From an uncultured Granulosicoccaceae bacterium (GTDB lineage Bacteria; Pseudomonadota; Gammaproteobacteria; CALCKW01), in the NCBI GenBank assembly GCA_937941555.1, contig CALDHJ010000128.1:1-7303 (forward strand): a stretch of DNA of 7,303 nt, written 5' to 3'. This document shows, piece after piece, positions 5,999-7,303 of this stretch; position 1 is the stretch's first letter; every line of letters starts with the position of its first letter. A program made the position numbers and the translations under genes. The notes below the pieces were generated by a model. It was not told where the DNA came from. It saw only the letters and a list, made by a program, of their open reading frames with translations, and searched no databases.

Positions 5999-7047
5999 TG
6001 GGTGCGATACACCTCAAGGCCGTTGAGAAATGGTACGGCGACGCGCAAGTGATCAAGGGTGTGGATCTGGTGATCGACGACGGTGAGTTCACTGTGTTCG
6101 TCGGGCCGTCGGGTTGTGGCAAGTCGACCTTGCTGCGCATGATCGGCGGACTCGAAGACATCAGCCGCGGTGCGCTGGAAATCGACGGTGTGGATGTGAC
6201 CGACCACCCGCCCTCGAAGCGCGGTCTGTCGATGGTGTTTCAGAGTTATGCGCTCTACCCGCACATGAGTGTGCGCGACAACATGGGCTTTTCACTCAAG
6301 ACCGCAGGCGCCCCGCAAGCCGAGATCAACGAAAAGGTCGGTGCGGCCGCTCAGACACTGAAGCTCACTGACTACCTCGACCGACGGCCCAAGGACCTCT
6401 CGGGCGGGCAGCGCCAACGCGTGGCGATTGGCCGATCGATCGTACGCGACCCCACGGCGTTTCTGTTTGACGAGCCCTTGTCGAATCTCGATGCGGCGCT
6501 GCGCGTGGAGATGCGCCACGAGATTTCCAAACTGCACCAGAGCCTGTCGGCGACCATGATCTACGTGACGCACGATCAGGTCGAAGCCATGACCCTCGCC
6601 GACCGTATTGTCGTGCTCGACGCCGGGCGGATCATTCAGGTCGGCACGCCGCGCGAGCTCTATTCGAACCCGGCCAACACCTTCGTTGCGCAATTCATCG
6701 GCAGCCCGAAAATGAATGTGCTGCCGTGTGCGGTGTCAGACCAGCAGGCGACTGTACCCGGGGGACGCGGTTGCGCCTTCTCGGGTGGCGACGCCACCCA
6801 GATCGGCATCCGACCCGAACACATCGGGATCGGGGCAGCGGGCACGGGCGAGGTCGATGGCCAGGTCGACGTGGTTGAATACCTGGGATCGGACACCTTC
6901 GTGTTGTTCGACTGCGGTGAGGCGGGGTCGGTCAATGTGCGGGTTTCGGGCGAAACCGATCTCGCGGTGGGCGACCGAGCCGGCCTGAGCTTCGCGCGCG
7001 ATCGCGTGCTCTTCTTTGGCGAAGACGGCGAACGCGTGGCTGGCTGA
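5998..7047 (+). CDS. Sugar ABC transporter ATP-binding protein, MalK/UgpC type
   Basis: ATPase that powers the importer from the cytoplasmic face. It has 349 residues from ATG 5998, within the usual 330-370 for CUT1 ATPases. All catalytic motifs are present: Walker [10 protein letters not shown] at 36-44, Q-loop Q82 in [10 protein letters not shown], signature [10 protein letters not shown] at 134-143, Walker B AFLFDEP at 154-160 with E159 as the catalytic base, D-loop SNLDA at 162-166 and switch histidine H192 in [17 protein letters not shown]-terminal TOBE/MalK-type regulatory domain follows from about 235 (FIGSPKMN, then IGIRPEHI at 269-276). The regulatory region is shorter than that of MalK itself. 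It is the last gene of the operon, start-stop overlapped with the hydrolase, and its stop codon directly abuts that of the convergent gene. Family is very secure; the cognate permeases are those in this operon. Confidence 0.97.
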   Translation: MGAIHLKAVEKWYGDAQVIKGVDLVIDDGEFTVFVGPSGCGKSTLLRMIGGLEDISRGALEIDGVDVTDHPPSKRGLSMVFQSYALYPHMSVRDNMGFSLKTAGAPQAEINEKVGAAAQTLKLTDYLDRRPKDLSGGQRQRVAIGRSIVRDPTAFLFDEPLSNLDAALRVEMRHEISKLHQSLSATMIYVTHDQVEAMTLADRIVVLDAGRIIQVGTPRELYSNPANTFVAQFIGSPKMNVLPCAVSDQQATVPGGRGCAFSGGDATQIGIRPEHIGIGAAGTGEVDGQVDVVEYLGSDTFVLFDCGEAGSVNVRVSGETDLAVGDRAGLSFARDRVLFFGEDGERVAG

Positions 7048-7053
7048 TCAGCC
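7042..7053. other. Palindrome spanning two abutting stop codons
   Basis: GGCTGATCAGCC is a perfect 12-base palindrome made by the ATPase stop (TGA, 7045-7047) lying directly against the reverse-strand stop (TCA, 7048-7050). In RNA it could form a small stem with a GATC loop, extended to 6 pairs by a wobble pair and a C-G pair. There is no T-run on either side, so it is not a standard intrinsic terminator. Confidence 0.55.
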
Positions 7054-7303
7054 GGGGAAGAAGTCGGGCGGGATGGCGCCGTTGGTGATGCCGTAGAGCA
7101 ACAGTGCGACGGTCACGACCGACAATGACGTCGTGACCAGCACACTGGCAGAGGCGCGTTCGACCCACACGTCGTATTGCTGCGCGATCACGAACACGTT
7201 CGTGGCCGTCGGCAGGGCAGCGAGCAACACCGCGACAAACACCCACAACGCATCGAAATTGCCAAAGTAGCTCAAGCCGAAATACATGAGCGTGGGGTGC
7301 ACC
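7048..7303 (-). CDS. AEC-family transporter (partial, C-terminal end)
   Basis: C-terminal 84 residues or so of an integral membrane transporter of the auxin efflux carrier (AEC) family, which in bacteria includes carriers for organic acids such as malate or malonate. The reverse-strand frame is open from the window edge to the TGA at 7048-7050. Two membrane segments are visible, about FDALWVFVAVLLAALPTATN and SASVLVTTSLSVVTVALLLY. The stretch ALPTATNVFVIAQQYDVWVERAS between them is the conserved AEC C-terminal signature. A GTG and an ATG near the edge are internal codons rather than starts, because AEC proteins are around 300 residues and the rest lies to the right. It converges on the ATPase with no spacer. 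Nothing suggests membership of the sugar operon. Confidence 0.85.
   Translation of the reverse strand, partial: VHPTLMYFGLSYFGNFDALWVFVAVLLAALPTATNVFVIAQQYDVWVERASASVLVTTSLSVVTVALLLYGITNGAIPPDFFPG

Noticed and set aside
7048..7302. Complete 84-residue small membrane protein
   Set aside because: The sequence matches the C-terminal end of AEC transporters and the frame stays open to the window edge, so it is a truncated view of a longer gene rather than a small protein.

Overview
The window carries one complete carbohydrate-uptake operon on the + strand, with a divergent LacI-family regulator on its left and the end of an unrelated convergent transporter gene on its right. High GC content, a Sec signal peptide without a lipobox cysteine on the binding protein (so a soluble periplasmic protein), and a CUT1-type ABC system point to a Gram-negative bacterium, most likely a Pseudomonadota. 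A marine or salt-exposed lifestyle is only a guess, based on the probable compatible-solute substrate. Nothing in the window identifies the genus.

Layout. (1) Positions 1-632, minus strand: N-terminal ~210 residues of an AglR-like LacI-family repressor that runs off the left edge. (2) Positions 633-857: divergent regulatory region with a perfect 14-bp palindrome typical of LacI-family operators, a second palindrome, and a leftward -10 candidate. (3) Positions 858-2216: periplasmic substrate-binding protein. (4) Positions 2227-2258: strong hairpin followed by a short T-run. (5) Positions 2291-3529: MalF-type permease with an extra periplasmic domain resembling DUF11. (6) Positions 3526-4740: MalG-type permease with an extra N-terminal block of about four membrane segments. 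(7) Positions 4745-5998: cytoplasmic (alpha/alpha)6-type glycoside hydrolase of the GH63/mannosylglycerate-hydrolase-like group. (8) Positions 5998-7047: MalK/UgpC-type ATPase. (9) Positions 7048-7303, minus strand: C-terminus of an AEC-family transporter, its stop codon directly abutting that of the ATPase.

How it works together (inference). The binding protein captures a glycoside in the periplasm, the two permeases and the ATPase import it intact, and the hydrolase splits it in the cytoplasm. Glucosylglycerate or mannosylglycerate is the best guess for the substrate because of the hydrolase family. The LacI-type protein probably represses the operon, and perhaps itself, until the imported sugar or a product binds it. 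The gene order regulator / binding protein / two permeases / hydrolase / ATPase matches the alpha-glucoside (agl) operons of rhizobia, but with a GH63-like enzyme in the hydrolase slot.

The core is a recognisable sugar-ABC operon. The unusual parts are the enlarged permeases, above all the DUF11-like domain placed where MalF has its P2 periplasmic loop. No tRNA, rRNA, CRISPR, insertion sequence or prophage signal was seen.
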